Positions 23,533 to 33,159 of a stretch of DNA of 64,000 nt are shown here, one piece after another. Origin of the DNA: Crossaster papposus (taxonomy: Eukaryota > Echinodermata > Asteroidea > Velatida > Solasteridae). The position numbers and the translations under genes were made by a program. The notes under the pieces are model-generated. The model searched no databases. It was given only the letters and a program-made list of their open reading frames with translations, and was not told where the DNA came from. The number at the start of each line of letters is the position of its first letter. The first letter of the stretch is position 1. Location: assembly GCA_037893245.1 (NCBI GenBank), contig JBAIAA010000513.1, positions 124,001 to 188,000 of the forward strand, in the 5' to 3' direction.

Positions 23533-24693
23533 TGTGACCTGTCATCACAAAATGAGCGTAAAGTCGCACGCAGGGGGGGGCGGAGGGGGGGGGCCCAACA
23601 AAGTGCGCCACCAACGTTGAAATGTATCTCATTCGTTCTTCCACGCTCATGAGCCACACATCTCACACAGTAAATACGTATAGATCGCTACCGCGAAGCG
23701 CACCGTTGAAACACGTACAAATTTGCTCCGCGCTCGCTCTCCGAATTCAGTGATTCATATAACGTCCGCAAAGCCAGGTACACAGGCACGATCTACACGA
23801 ATTTGTTTTGGGGCGATGTCATTTTCTGCCATTTTCGTTCGAAAACAACACGATAAAACGCAAGGGGTTCACAGGCAGATTTTTTTAAAAATTCAGTATA
23901 TCACTGCTACATCCTTTTTAAACGTATCCATGGAAAAAAGTGAGTGGGTTCGAAGCACGATTTTTCACAATTTATCGATTATTATTGCCCTTTTTAGGGG
24001 AGGTATTTGTCAACGTCGTTTTAGTATTTGTGCACAATCTCTACGTGCATCAACGGTACGTCAACGCTTAATTATTTCGACTGCTTTTTTTTATTTTCAA
24101 TACAATTTTTGTCATTGGATGATAAAAATTAAGGTAAATAACAACCTTTTACAACTACAAAAGACAAGATGTTAAGATTGGATGCCAAAAACTCTTTATT
24201 TTTCGCGTGAGAAAATTGTTCCCCCCTATTTTGAGAATGGACGGTACGTCAGCGTTGCGCAATCACAGTCTCGAAGGGCCCCCCCTCCGCCCCCCCCCCC
24301 TGGTCGCACGGAGTGATTTCCCAGTACGGCCAGTCAAAGTCAAAATTTGAAGGGGTGGTCGATTTTGAGATTATATGTTTTTCTTAAAGACTAAATCCCC
24401 AACAATCAATTCCCAATTTTTTAGGACGATCAGATAAAAACAAAATTAGTTTTTGAGACAATTTTGACTATGCCTTTCTATGCCTTTCACACAATTTCTC
24501 GCAAGAAATGCCCGTTTTCTCATAATCTCTGTATTAGGACTCCAGACTAAAAAAAAATAAAAAAAATATTGAGTATCAAACCTCCAAGTGTTATATACCA
24601 TTGGAAAGCTCTGTTTTCACAGAATTTAGAAATATCCATATCTCAATTTTAGATTTTGCCGACTTTACGCTCATTTTGTGATGACAGGTCACA
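23533..24693. mobile_element. TGTGACCTGTCA-ended element, copy 1 (host of a nested hAT-like element)
   Basis: The left end TGTGACCTGTCATCACAAAA faces its inverse at the right end. The family has two more copies, at 49992-50612 and 60672-61194, sharing the ends plus AATTGACCACCCCTT and AGTCAAAATTTGAAGG blocks. This copy is about twice as long because another transposon sits inside it at 23571-24302. No coding capacity is seen. Confidence 0.8.
23571..24302. mobile_element. hAT-like non-autonomous element, nested
   Basis: The ends are CAGGGGGGGG and CCCCCCCCTG, with the inverted repeat continuing through GCGGAGGGGGGG and GGCCC for about 28 bases. The 8-mer GTCGCACG flanks the element on both sides (23563-23570 and 24303-24310). 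A CAGGG terminus with an 8-bp duplication is the hAT signature. The 150-codon frame at 23723-24175 lies inside but has no recognisable transposase motif, so I treat it as non-coding. The uninterrupted host site is seen in the copy at 49992-50612. Confidence 0.85.
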
Positions 24694-25837
24694 TTTTAGA
24701 GATATTTATTTAGAGATATCTCTAAATGAATTAGAGATATCTTTAAAATATTTACAGATTATCGTTTAATAATTGAAGATATCTCTAAATAATTAAAAAT
24801 ATATTTAATTTATATTTCCAAGTAACTCTAAAATATCGTCGCTTAGGCCCCTAAGTTTAGTTAAATCGGCTCGCCATAAACGATTCTTGGATCGAGCTGA
24901 TGCTATTTTATTACCAAGTTTCGGTGCATTAGGTCTTCGCTCGTGCCCACCACCCAAACTGGGCGCTAAGAAACGCTAATCGAGCTTCTCAGAATTCTGA
25001 AAAGGAAGTTATGACCTTTCTAATTGCATGTAGCGCGCAGCTGAGCCGTGGAACTGGTGACATCCGTTCAGGTAACACAAAATATATCGAATCAGAGCTC
25101 AAAGTGCGTCAGCGTTTCCCAGCGCCCAGTATGGGCGGCGGGCACTAGGCTAGTTTTCATTGCAACATTAAATACATCGATAATTGACCATAACTATGAC
25201 TCGCTAGCTGCTACGTAAGATGTAAAACACTGTGAGAGTATAATCGGGTACAAGACCTGTAAACCACGTGATTTCCGTTCTAAATTTGCCCGAAACAATA
25301 TACCGATTGTGCCCTCTAAGTCACGTGACCTATAGTGGGTATCAAACATCCACAAACATGGTGTCCTCCATAGCAAAGTGCCGCTGTTGCAAAGTATACA
25401 TGGTGATTGTTTTTATTTGTTTCTTCGAAAGAGGCTTTTCTTTCTCTAAATCGCTAGTGCTAGTGCCGGTCCCAACGTTCCGTGCCAGTACCACATCGTG
25501 AACACAACGTTCCTTGTAGAATTTCCAAGACTTGCTGGAACTGTCCTTACTGGCTTTATTCAGCCATTCCGGTAAGGTCTCGGGTACAAACTCCGGAATA
25601 TTCTATTATAACTGTATAGTCTATTTTAACTGTATCAAACACCACTACCCCCTCCCCCCCCCCCGCCCCCCTTCCGCGTTTTAACCGGCGAGGAATCATT
25701 GTTGGGTCATTCCCCATCACTTCCGCTATATTATACGACAAAGTTGTGCAGTAAATACTAACGTTTTCGACCTGGCGTTTTGGACGTCCGATCTGATATT
25801 TCCCGTGTTGCAAAATTAACCTATCAAAAAAATACGC
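24694..25837. other. non-coding, nothing certain
   Basis: It starts with a GAGATATCTCTAAAT low-complexity stretch (24696-24840). The phrase GCCCACCACCCAAACTGGGCG recurs inverted near 25117-25142 (CGCCCAGTATGGGCGGCGGG), hinting at another inverted-repeat element of about 250 bp. A C-rich tract lies at about 25648-25672. Confidence 0.4.
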
Positions 25838-26048
25838 TAGGAGAGTTCAAAGCTTCTGATTGGTCAAGACTCGATCACGTGGAGGGGAATTATCACGCAG
25901 TAATTGACCGGGCTTTCAAAAATTGAAGCAAATTCACTGTTTATTTCCTAACTGAAAAGGTATTTATTAAAGGAAATAACAGGGTGAGGACCCGGTCATT
26001 ACTGCGTGATAATTGACCGGGTTGGGCGATGACCAATGGTAATAGATA
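25838..26048. mobile_element. dispersed repeat family F, copy 2
   Basis: It is collinear with 13855 onward: TAGGAGAGTTCA, CTTCTGATTGGTC, CGATCACGTGGA, ACCCGGTCATTACTGCGTG and GGGTTGGGCGATGACC. It ends where copy 1 continues into its palindromic right half. Confidence 0.75.
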
Positions 26049-26689
26049 ATAAATAACGCATGCGTGTCACTATTAAAACGCATAAGAAAGGTGTTTTAAT
26101 TCACAATGAATTACACTCCCCTTTTGACCACGAGAATTTTTAAATTAAATATTACATAAACGATTACTTGTAATATATTGATTAATCCTTTATAATTTCA
26201 TTTTTAATCCTAATATTCAGGTTCTAGGTCTAGGTATTTCCTTTAGGTCTGATACTTTAGGTTTGAGAATTTACATACTTATTTGTGAGCACGTGGTTGA
26301 GACAGATTGTAAGGAAAATTAATATTTTGCAGTGGTCAACTCACTGATGTTTAACTGTTAATTCGTTACACTAGTCAACAATGTAAACATATTAAAAACA
26401 AACATTTGATGTACATGTATTACATAATTTAAGAAGAAAGTTGCTAGAAATCACCTCAGATTGCCCCACAGAGCATCTAGAATTATGTAATGTGTTTAAA
26501 TGAAAGATTATATTTAAATGAGTGATTTCCCAGTATGTAAAAGTTATTATTTTGATTAATAAATATGAGAACAAATAATTATCATAATGTGTTTTCGGGA
26601 AATGGCCCCGCCCCTAGAATGGTACCTTGTTAGCATATACAATTTGCATAATCGTGACGTACGTTTGGGAACTCGTTGGCCGGCCAGTA

Positions 26690-26932
26690 TAGACGATGTG
26701 CCTCTGTTTACATCTGTATTCAAATGTGCCCGTCAATATGCGCACGCATCATGTTTTACATAAATTTGGTTAAGAGATGACATAAGAGTTCACATAATTC
26801 AAAGGCGATCTGACCTGCGACGTCACTCTTTAAGCAAATTTTATGTAAAACACGATGGGTGCGCATCACTGCCGGGCACATTTGAATACAGATGTAAACA
26901 CGTGACGTCAGAGGGCACATCGTCTATAGCCG
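26690..26932. mobile_element. palindromic unit, left copy of an inverted pair
   Basis: The unit is itself an imperfect palindrome: AGACGATGTGCC, TTTACATCTGTATTCAAATG and CATGTTTTACATAAA appear at the left and their inverses at the right, with TCGCAGGTCAGATCG near the middle. An inverted second copy lies at 27181-27424. The two copies flank the THAP relic. Confidence 0.8.
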
Positions 26933-27058
26933 AGCTACTTAGCGGCCGTGCTGCATGTATGCTACGCACGTACGTGCACAATCGATGCAGAATCATTCAT
27001 TCCACCGCAGTCAATTTGATCATCGATTAGTTCTGGACTTTCATCATTAATCCTAAAA

Positions 27059-27190
27059 ATGCCAGCCAGATGTGTTGCTGCGGGTTGCGGCAACACAATA
27101 AAGCTGGTGTGAGCATGCACACATTCCTAATAGACAGATTTGGACTTCTGCGGTCCGGACGCTAGCAAAGTGGATATGTCCGACTACAGA
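27059..27190 (+). pseudogene. THAP-type zinc-finger exon, broken
   Basis: From ATG 27059 the frame reads MPARCVAAGCGNTIK, the start of a THAP domain (M-P-x-x-C-x4-C, first two zinc ligands at C5 and C10). After a single-base shift near 27104 a second frame gives GVSMHTF. After another near 27127 a third gives PNRQIWTSAVRTLAKWICP, which matches the THAP pattern of Pro, a Trp, Val-Arg and a second Trp. The C-x2-H pair expected later is absent because the flanking repeat begins. THAP domains are DNA-binding modules of P-element-type transposases and of host proteins derived from them. Its position between inverted repeats suggests a transposon remnant. Identification rests on pattern recognition by eye. 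Confidence 0.6.
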
Positions 27191-27424
27191 CGATGTGCCC
27201 TCTGACGTCACGTGTTTACATCTGTATTCAAATGTGCCCGGCAGTGATGCGCACCCATCATGTTTTACATAAAGTTTGCTTAAAAACTGACGTCGCAGGT
27301 CAGATCGCCTTTGAATTATGTGACCTCTGATGTCATCTCTTAACCAAATTTATATAAAACATGATTCGTGCGCATATTGACGGGCATATTTGAATACAGA
27401 TGTAAACAAAGGCACATCATCTAT
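27181..27424. mobile_element. palindromic unit, right copy of an inverted pair
   Basis: It repeats the unit at 26690-26932 in inverse orientation, starting CAGACGATGTGCCCTCTGAC and ending GGCACATCATCTATA. Both copies keep GTGACGTCA-like words near the ends. With the left copy it could form the long terminal arms of a single transposon. Confidence 0.75.
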
Positions 27425-27435
27425 ACCCAGCAAGA

Positions 27436-28690
27436 TATGGGAACGAGCGACTCCCCCTACTGTCCAGTCAAAATACCAATTGTTGTATTGTTGACCTCAA
27501 ACAAATTGTAACAAATATTTTGTTCACCACAGTGCACTTCTATAAGGTCCCTAGAATTAGTGGTGGAAATATATCTAATTTGCATAAATCGTTAATCCCT
27601 GCCGTGTAATATGTTTATTCCCATATTTGGGTATAGGCCTATATTTTATTTTTATTTTTCGAAAGGTTTATTTTGGTGATTCTACTTACACATTCTTACT
27701 TCAATAACTTTTTCTAAAGCATGTAAGTGACTGAATAATATTGAAAATAGAGTAATGGTTCAAAATGACTATAATTTTAGCCTATAATTTGCACGCATTT
27801 ACCTTGTCTCAAGATATCATCAAGTATTCAGTATGGACGAGCTTCAAATTCACAAAGTTGCTTACTGGTACAGTTATCCTATTAAAACCTTATGAAAAAT
27901 CATTTTGAACAATGATAACATTGTGATATTTAGCCCAGCAAACAACAACTGGGGGGAAATCGTGTGTCCATAAATTGGGCTAAACAGTAGGTGAAGGGTT
28001 ACCTAAGGTGAGCGACTTTAACAAGTTCAAGGAAACCCCCCAAATTAAAGATGTTTGTTGCTTACAATAATCATATCTACGTTAGAATGTATTTTGAGAA
28101 TTTTCTTGAACTTGTTCAAGTCTCCCATGTTAGGTAACCCTTTAACTTCTTTTTCGCCTAGTTTATGAACAAACCATTCCCCCCCAGTTTTGGTTTGCTG
28201 GGCTAAATATCACAATGATATCATTGTTCATATTATTTTCCATAAGGTTTTAATATGATAACTGTGCCAGTAAGCAACTTGGTGAATTTGAAGCTCACCA
28301 ATACTGACTACTGAATGATATCTGGAGACAGTGTAATGTACGCACATTTATAGGGTCACGAAGTTGTCATTTTGGATAATTACCATGTTCTCATTATTAT
28401 TCAGTCACTTATACGCCTTAGAAAATGTTATCGAAGTATATGTAAGTAGAATCACCCAAATAAACTTTTCATTTAAAACAAAATATATTATATACCCAAA
28501 TATGGGAATAAATATATTACGCGGCAGGGATTAACGATTTATGCATTTTTAAAGACTTTTAATATGTCATTGTGGGGACCTTTTAGAGATGCCTTGTGGT
28601 GAATTGTTTGTTGTTACAATTTGTTTGAGGTCAAAACTTATTTTTCCTGGACTACTAACACTTTGTTAGGGGGAGTCGCTCGTTCCCATA
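27436..28690. mobile_element. 1.25-kb palindromic (fold-back) element
   Basis: It starts TATGGGAACGAGCGACTCCC and ends with the inverse, GGGAGTCGCTCGTTCCCATA. The arms stay complementary with scattered mismatches to a centre near 28063: ATTAACGATTTATGCA, TGGGTATA, AGCTTCAAATTCAC, TTAGCCCAGCAAAC and GGGTTACCTAA all have inverse partners at matching distances. No open frame of note is present. The length and completeness of the palindrome are unusual. Confidence 0.85.
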
Positions 28691-28698
28691 ACACCCAC

Positions 28699-29225
28699 GT
28701 CACATTTGCTCTACGGCTAGGATACGGCGGCCGTAACCCCCCGAAATCAAGAGATACCTGCGGCAGCCGCAGAGGATCTGCGGTAGCCTCAGGGTCGCCC
28801 TAGGGCGTATCCCTATGTTTTACAGGCCCTAGGGGTAGCCGTGGGATTATAGCGCGGAGTTATAACTGTTTTCATTTCTAGGTTCGCCGTAGCAATTAGA
28901 CACACCGGCGCGTAGCCATGCCGTACTAGAGTGGTTACACGGCGACCATACGTCGGGCGTACGGTGGCGCTATGGCCTTGCGTTTGCCGTGCATCTGCCC
29001 TGGGGTCTTATGAATTACAATTGACTTTTGCAGACCCCAACAAAACGGCGGCGGCCGCATGAATTCCACGGGCATCCTTAAGGCGGCCCTACGGTGCCCG
29101 TACGGTGGCCGGTACCCTAACATAATTATGTGACTGCTACAGTATGTGACCGTGGGAATGCTGCGGTGGCTCTATAAATTGGCAGTAGGTATTTTAAACC
29201 CTACGGCCGCCGCGGCAAATGTGAC
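28699..29225. mobile_element. GC-rich word-iterated element 1
   Basis: GTCACATTTGC at 28699 faces GCAAATGTGAC at 29215-29225, and both are followed inward by CGGCGGCCGTA-type sequence. The interior is GC-rich and consists largely of degenerate CGGCNGCCGTAG words on both strands. Open frames across it are low-complexity artefacts. No target duplication is evident. Confidence 0.6.
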
Positions 29226-29281
29226 TAGGCTTTAGGCTTTAGTCTCCCATACCATATAATTCCCTGGACTATTGTTACCTA

Positions 29282-30001
29282 AAGCTATAGTCACATTACC
29301 CAAAAGTAACCTGCTCGGCGGCCGAGCGGCGAGTTTTTAACCAATTCTGCCCGGCCACCGAGCGGCGGCCGCCCACGCACCGCTCGTTTTTAGGGCATCG
29401 CTCGGTCGCCGCTGAAGTTTTAGCGCGGAGTTAAAATTTGGGCGGCGCCTGCTCACTTTTCACTCGCCGCCCAAAATACGCTCGGTGCCTTGGCGGTCGC
29501 TGCCCGGGCACCGACCTAATCGAGCGTTCGCCGTTGAGCGATTTAAGTCAAAAATCGAAGCCGCTAGGTCAGAGGCTGCCGAGCGGTCGCCGCCCGGTCG
29601 CCGCTGGGAGATCAATCGGTCACTGGGAGGCGAGTTCAAAATCGGTCGGCGTCCAGCAGCGCCAGCTCCATTCACCGCGACGTCTAGCCCCGTCGATTAC
29701 CGGCCGGCCGCCGGGCAATTTCTTTAAAATCAGCCGGTGGCTGATGGAAGACCGCCCGGCAATCGGAGGGTCACCGGTCGGTCACTGCCGGGACACCGCG
29801 CGAAAAAGCTCCGCGATTTCGCCCAGTTTTGACCTAAAATCGACCGGCGACCGACGGGAAATCGACAGGTCACCGCCCAGGCACCGCCCAGGCACAGCCT
29901 GCTCGACTTCTCCAAAAATCGCTGGGCGATGCCTAAATTACAGCAGCGACCGAGCAGGCTACTGATCGGTCGGTCGCTGCTCTGATTTGTGACCATAGCT
30001 T
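29282..30001. mobile_element. GC-rich word-iterated element 2
   Basis: AAGCTATAGTCACA at 29282 faces TGTGACCATAGCTT at 29988-30001 (13 of 14 bases pair). Each is followed inward by CCTGCTCGG. The interior is a very GC-rich patchwork of the words CGGTCGCCGC and GAGCGGCG. The 175-codon and overlapping open frames at 29438-29996 follow from this low-complexity GC-rich sequence and look like Arg/Pro/Gly-rich noise on both strands. Confidence 0.65.
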
Positions 30002-30151
30002 AACGCACCCCACCAAAAAAAAAAACCCGCCCAAGAAGAAACCGCAACATTGCACAAGCACAATGACCACCACAAAGGATGGGGGGGGGGGGTTCTTTTC
30101 GTCCCATATATTGCTTCATATGGGTCAGTCATCGAGCTCCACGCTATTTAA

Positions 30152-30903
30152 TACCCCCGTCACACCGGACTGGCGTCCTTACTGCGTTCCTACGGCGACC
30201 CAGGACGCGGTAGGGACGCCATGGACGCCGCGGGGTCGTGGTGAGAACGCAGAAGGACGCCGTGGGGACCCCAAGGACGCCGAAGGTCGCAGAGCGACGG
30301 CGTTTACTTCGGACATGTTCAAAGTAAACGCCGAGGTTTGGCGTCCTGGCTCAGGACGCGGTGGGATCGCCCTGGGGTCGCCATGGTCGCCGTAGCAACG
30401 CAGTAGGAACTCGAAGGACGCCCTAGGGACGCAGTATGGACGTGGTAGGGTCGCCGTGGAGACGCGAATAAATGGATCGTGGACCCCGCGGCGACCTTAC
30501 TGCGTCCTTACCACGTCTATGGGGTTCTTACCACGACCCCACCACGTCTATGGCGTCCTTACTATGCCGTGGAGTCGCCGTTGGGACGCCGTGCAAACTC
30601 AATAGAAACGCCAAGGACGCGGTAAGGTCGTGGTAGAAACGCCAAAAACGCCGTGAGGTCGCCGATGATCGCCGTGGGGACGCCGTGCAAACTCAATAGA
30701 AACGCCAAGGACGCGGTAAGGTCGTGGTGAGAACGCCGTGGGGACGCCGAGTAGACGTACAGATCGCGGAGCACAGGACCCCGGTGTGACGGGTGACCGA
30801 AATCTTGATATTTTAAAGAAAAAGAATTGGGGTTCTCACGGCGACCATCGACGTCCTCCATTTTAGGACGCAGTAAGGACGCCAGTCCGGTGTGACGGGG
30901 GTA
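30152..30903. mobile_element. GC-rich word-iterated element 3, Harbinger-like ends
   Basis: A 36-base perfect terminal inverted repeat starts TACCCCCGTCACACCGGACT. TAA flanks both ends (30149-30151 and 30904-30906), fitting the TWA target of PIF/Harbinger elements. The interior repeats degenerate GGACGCCGTAG words every 9-12 bases, and the same word is part of the TIR. A 94-base direct duplication, marked by GTGCAAACTCAATAGAAACG, is at 30591 and 30685. No transposase is present, and the two open frames within are repeat artefacts. Confidence 0.8.
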
Positions 30904-31101
30904 TAACCCTATCAATCCCAAGAGTGCCATATGGACTCAATGAAGCTTACCATTGTGACGTAACGTCACACAAATACAATGGGCTTTCAATAGCACATTG
31001 CCGTAATGCATTGAACTGAAATGTAAATAATAATAATAATAATAATAAAGTATTTATAGAGCGCTTTTACAAGATAGATCAAAGCGCTGTACAAGAGAGG
31101 A

Positions 31102-31842
31102 CTATAATGTTATGAATAAGAAACTTTTAAGACGTTTTTTGAAAATGATGAGAGATTGGGCGTCCCTGATGTTGATGGGAATAGTGTTCCATAATTTGGG
31201 GCCTGCTATTGAAAAAGATTTATCCCCAAGGGATTTTGAACCTGTAGGAGTAGAGAGAAGAAGTTTATCATTGGCAGATCTTAATCCCGGTCTGCCTGGT
31301 TGATACAAAGTGAGTAAGTCACACAAGTAAGGAGGAGAAACACCATGTAAGCATTTGTAAACCATCAAAAGAACTTTGAATGGTATACGCTGATGGACGG
31401 GTAACCAGTGAAGATTGGTGATGAGAGAAGTAGCATCCACAGTGCATTTGACAGAGAAGATGAGCCGAGCAGCACGGTTTTGGATTTTTTGTAGTCTATG
31501 TTTTTCACCTTGGGTTATACCGAATAGAAGAGAATTGCAGTAATCAAGCCGAGATGTTATAAATGTACGAACAACATGGTGACATGTGTTTTTATCGATG
31601 AATTTACGAATTCGCCAGAGGTTTCGTAGGTGAAAATTAACTGATCTGCAGATGGAAGAGACATGGTTGGACATAGAAAATGACGAGTCAAATATAAAGC
31701 CCAAGTTTTTTACAGTGCGAGAAGGTGAAATGCTTATCATTGGACCAGCGAGATTGCCGTCTAGCTTGTTTAGTACACGTGGAGAAGCTGCTACAAAAAA
31801 CTCAGTTTTGTCACTGTTGAGTTTAAGCATATTAGTGGCCAT
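31102..31842 (-). pseudogene. LINE reverse transcriptase, C-terminal part after the in-frame stop
   Basis: This continues in the same frame directly after the TAG: MATNMLKLNSDKTEF (RT thumb-side motif), a DYCNSLLFG block, HWLPVHQRI, then the conserved tail with LRSAN, GPKLWN and LKSFLF. These blocks mark the C-terminal region of CR1/L2-group polymerases. It ends at a natural stop just before the 3' UTR. Antisense open frames here are shadows. Confidence 0.9.
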
Positions 31843-32553
31843 CTAATCATGTATTTGGGAAATGCATTTGGAGAGGTTTTCAAGAGCAATTGCAGAATCA
31901 CCAGGAATAGCTGGGTTGAAATGAGTGTAAAGCTGTATGTCGTCTGCATAAATGTGATATTGTAAATTGGAGTGTTCAATGATACCAGCAACAGGTTTGA
32001 TGTAATATGTGAAAAGTGCAGGCCCGAGTACAGACCCTTGGGGTACACCAAAAGCTACCCTAGATTCGTCAGACATGGTACCATCGACCCGGACGCGGTA
32101 TCTGCGATCACAAAAGTAACTGGTGAACCAGGATGGGGGCATGTCGCGGACCCCGTACACTTTGCACAACCTATCGAGGAGTATTTCATGATCTAAAGTG
32201 TCAAATGCAGATGACAGGTCAAGCATGACCAGCAAAACCACTTTCTTGTTGTCAATGACTCGGAGAATGTCATTTTGTACACGGAGAAGGGCTGTTTCTG
32301 TGCTATGATTACATTTGTAGGCAGATTGGAGTGGGACTTCTAAGTTGTTATGGGCAACATGTTCAGTTAGTCTTTTGTAAACAATTTTCTCCAGTAATTT
32401 AGACAAGAATGAGGTATTGGAAATAGGACGGTAGTTTTTAAAATCATTATGGTCAAGTGTTGGTTTTTTGAGGATAGGTGTAACAATGGCTTGACGGAAG
32501 CAGTCCGGAAATCTGCCCAAGGACAACGAATTATTTATGATGTGAGCCAGCAT
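31843..32553 (-). pseudogene. LINE reverse transcriptase, N-terminal part of the surviving frame
   Basis: 236 residues show the RT landmarks in order: FKNYRPIS (38-45), the catalytic-fold motif LDLSSAFDTLDH (111-122), GVPQGSVLGP (169-178) and the active-site YADD (202-205, bases 31939-31950). These carry the metal-binding aspartates. The frame stops at a TAG at 31843-31845 after SQIHD. Family members normally have Trp there, so one G-to-A change (TGG to TAG) explains it. The frame has no other lesion, so the copy is fairly young. Confidence 0.9.
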
Positions 32554-32627
32554 TGGAGCAATACAATTGGCATTGGCCTTAAGTAACCTTAAATAGCGCC
32601 CTCACTGATCGGTCTGTTATAGTGAGA

Positions 32628-32685
32628 CCAAACGCGCGCGTCCCCGGCCCCTATAGGGGCCGGGGACGGGGACGCGCGCGTTTGG
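32628..32685. repeat. GC-rich perfect hairpin at the LINE 5' junction
   Basis: CCAAACGCGCGCGTCC faces its inverse, with GGCCCC TATA GGGGCC at the tip; one extra GGGAC interrupts the right arm. It lies about 35 bases beyond the truncated LINE end. It may be target DNA or a separate small element. Confidence 0.7.
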
Positions 32686-32724
32686 TGTAACCTTTGAAGA
32701 AAAACCTGTTCAACATTGTATTGT

Positions 32725-32750
32725 GGGGGGGGGGGGGGGGGGGGGGGGGG
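32725..32750. repeat. poly-G tract
   Basis: A run of about 26 G, the longest in the window. Confidence 0.9.
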
Positions 32751-32861
32751 TAGGTAGTCTTCAAGTTTGAGCAATTACTCGAACATTTCGGTTGCCAAAA
32801 CAGTACATGTAGTAAGTTAGGATTTATGAACCACCCCTGAACAAAACAAGCTACATGTATT

Positions 32862-33155
32862 TGTACCGAATTATTAGGAAATATCTTACTCACTTGAAAG
32901 TAAATAACGATTCTAGGCATCTAGCAAAATGATTGCGCTAGATATCCTGTAATTATTCAGAAAAATTGAATTTTATTCAGAAAAATTCGCGATCGCCGGA
33001 CGGCGATCGCAAAAAAACAAAGATAACATATGAATAACTAAAACAAACGCTGTTTTTTGGTGCTTTTCTCGGCATCCATGATTGTAAAACTTCGGACAGG
33101 TCAGTTATAAAATACAACCCCCCAAATCTACCCATTCATGATAATTCAAGCAATG
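32862..33155 (+). mobile_element. family A MITE, copy 6 (both ends lost)
   Basis: It runs from TACCGAATTATTAGGAAATA to GATAATTCAAGCAAT in family order. The central palindrome at 32989-33010 is intact, but its spacer reads GGA where same-orientation copies 3 and 8 read TCC or TCT. Both TTAA termini are missing. Confidence 0.75.
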
Positions 33156-33159
33156 GAAA

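Larger units (their letters stand above)
31026..32595 (-). mobile_element. CR1/L2-type LINE, 5'-truncated
   Basis: The minus strand encodes the C-terminal two thirds of a non-LTR reverse transcriptase (next two entries) and a 3' UTR with AGCGCTTTGATCT and GCGCTCTATAAATACTTT, ending in a short (ATT)n tail at about 31026-31048. Such a simple tandem tail is typical of the CR1/L2 group. The frame continues upstream of the first Met as RYLRLLKANANCIAP and then breaks near 32595, where a strong hairpin begins. The endonuclease and ORF1 are missing. Confidence 0.9.

Noticed and set aside
23723-24175. 150-codon open frame inside the hAT-like element
   Set aside because: It has no RNase H or dimerisation motif of hAT transposases and no recognisable domain; the length is plausible by chance.
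29438-29996. Overlapping long open frames on both strands (up to 175 codons)
   Set aside because: GC-rich reiterated words lack stop codons in several frames; the products are Arg/Pro/Gly-rich noise in a transposon interior.
30063-30930. Open frames of 110 and 122 codons
   Set aside because: They lie within the word-iterated Harbinger-like element and translate repeat units.
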